A stretch of 6,672 bases of DNA. It comes from Betaproteobacteria bacterium. Lineage in GTDB: Bacteria; Pseudomonadota; Gammaproteobacteria; Burkholderiales; Usitatibacteraceae. Positions within the stretch are counted from its first letter, which is position 1. The number at the start of each line of letters is the position of its first letter. The position numbers were made by a program, and so were the translations under genes. The stretch spans positions 1-6,672 of the forward strand of contig JAAOZZ010000054.1 in NCBI GenBank assembly GCA_012274175.1, read 5' to 3'. The notes under the pieces were generated by a model that saw only the letters and a program-made list of their open reading frames with translations, ran no database searches and had not been told where the DNA came from. Of this stretch, positions 5,875-6,672 are shown in pieces.

Positions 5875-6672
5875 AGAATCACGCCGTAGGGCCAGTTCTC
5901 GCGCACCACCTGCGCCGGCAGCTTCCTCAGCACCTCGATGGCGAATCCCGTGTCCTGCTCCGAGAGCGCGTGCAGCGCATGGGCGCGCAGGAGGGTCTGC
6001 AGCGCCTTGCCGAACATCGGCGGGTCCAGCATTTCCCCTTCGAACTTGATCGCCCCGCCCAGCAGCGCGTCGGCCTCGATCGCCGCGCGCAGGATCGCGA
6101 TCCGGGTCTTGATCTCGGAGGGCGACGGCGTGAAGGCCACCTTGCACGGATGGATGTGGGAAGGATGGATCACCTGCTTGCCGGAAAGCCCCAGGGAGGC
6201 CTCCTCGCACGCGTGGCGGTAGACGACCCGCGATTCCTCGTCGCCGTGCAGGTCGAGCCACCGGCGCACGTCGTCGGGCTCGACGAATTCCTCGGGCATC
6301 GTGGACTGGCCGATCAGCGTCTCCACGCCGCCGATCACGCCCTTGCCGGCGATGCGCGCCTCGAACAGGATGTCGTGCAGGTAGAACTTGAGCTCCTCGG
6401 TCCAGTTGCGCGGCGTGATGTGGATGCCCATCGCCTTGGAGAAGTCGTGAATGCCGAAGACCACGTGCTTCACCGTGGAGTACTGCATGAGCTCCGGGGC
6501 GATCTTGAGGGACTTGGGGTGCTCGATGATGGGCTGGATGGTGATGCGGTGGTTCAGTCCCACCAGCACCGCGGAAAGGTCGCGGATCTCGGGCGCTCCG
6601 TAGGCTTCTCCCGCCTTGGCGAGCATCACCACGTCGAAGCTCTCCGCCAGGTCGCGCACGAGCTGCAGGTCC
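5871..6672 (-). CDS. CoA-ester lyase of the CitE / HpcH-HpaI aldolase superfamily, C-terminal part (cut by right window edge)
   Basis: Members of this TIM-barrel family cleave or form C-C bonds in CoA esters such as citryl-, citramalyl- and malyl-CoA, using a divalent metal. About 267 residues are visible; the reading frame is open to the right edge (DLQLVRDLAESFDVVMLAKAG), so the true start is outside. Recognisable elements are the strand VVMLAKAG, QPIIEHPKSL with a glutamate (codon 6522-6524) in the place of the family's metal-binding Glu, HVVFGIHDFSKAMG with an aspartate (codon 6444-6446) in the place of the metal-binding Asp, and LSGKQVIHPSHI, which corresponds to the CitE motif GFDGKxxIHPSQI. 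It is a divergent member: IEHP replaces the usual ETA-type context, and nearly 90 residues follow the IHP motif. I cannot assign a substrate. It appears to be the first visible gene of a tight unit, because its TGA overlaps the TTG start of the TPR-methyltransferase. Confidence 0.85.
   Translation of the reverse strand, partial: DLQLVRDLAESFDVVMLAKAGEAYGAPEIRDLSAVLVGLNHRITIQPIIEHPKSLKIAPELMQYSTVKHVVFGIHDFSKAMGIHITPRNWTEELKFYLHDILFEARIAGKGVIGGVETLIGQSTMPEEFVEPDDVRRWLDLHGDEESRVVYRHACEEASLGLSGKQVIHPSHIHPCKVAFTPSPSEIKTRIAILRAAIEADALLGGAIKFEGEMLDPPMFGKALQTLLRAHALHALSEQDTGFAIEVLRKLPAQVVRENWPYGVIL

Noticed and set aside
3874..5889. A 671-codon open frame on the plus strand, antisense to the TPR-methyltransferase
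   Set aside because: Same compositional effect. Its apparent repetitiveness mirrors the TPR repeats on the coding strand.
5875..6261. Extension of the TPR-methyltransferase to an upstream in-frame start
   Set aside because: The extra sequence lies wholly inside the lyase gene in another frame and looks like a shadow; the TTG overlapping the lyase stop gives a clean start just before the first repeat.

Overview
The window is GC-rich, almost entirely protein-coding DNA, and all five genes lie on the minus strand. In transcription order they run from the right edge to the left. (1) The 3' part of a CitE/HpcH-like CoA-ester lyase (5871-6672, cut by the right edge). (2) A 745-residue protein with N-terminal tetratricopeptide repeats and a C-terminal SAM-dependent methyltransferase domain (3637-5874). 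(3) An AMP-forming acyl-CoA synthetase (1982-3640). (4) A class I [4Fe-4S] fumarase (392-1906). (5) The N-terminal part of the transcription-repair coupling factor Mfd (1-355, cut by the left edge). The fumarase closely matches the one-subunit class I type I know from Burkholderia and relatives. With the high GC this suggests a betaproteobacterium; that is an inference from family resemblance, not a computed placement.

The first three genes are packed as one unit. The lyase stop overlaps the methyltransferase start (TTGA), and the methyltransferase stop overlaps the synthetase start (ATGA). A gap of 75 bases separates the synthetase from the fumarase, and about 36 bases separate the fumarase from mfd. 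I see no rRNA, tRNA, CRISPR array, insertion sequence, phage gene or convincing Rho-independent terminator. No gene-free stretch exceeds 80 bases.

How the genes might work together: a CoA ligase, a CoA-ester lyase and a fumarase-type hydratase could form a short route for a C4/C5 dicarboxylic acid. Mesaconate, for example, could be hydrated to citramalate, activated to citramalyl-CoA, and cleaved to acetyl-CoA and pyruvate. Equally, the fumarase may simply be the TCA-cycle enzyme next to an unrelated pair. The TPR-methyltransferase wedged by overlapping codons between the lyase and the synthetase has no obvious role in either reading and is the least explained part of the window. Other points worth a look are the mfd start (a Shine-Dalgarno-preceded ATG is out of frame, so the gene appears to use TTG or to carry a frameshift) and a 20-base perfect palindrome over the fumarase GPAGPTT motif, around which both strands encode the same 12-residue peptide. 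I did not find clear evidence of an entirely new system.
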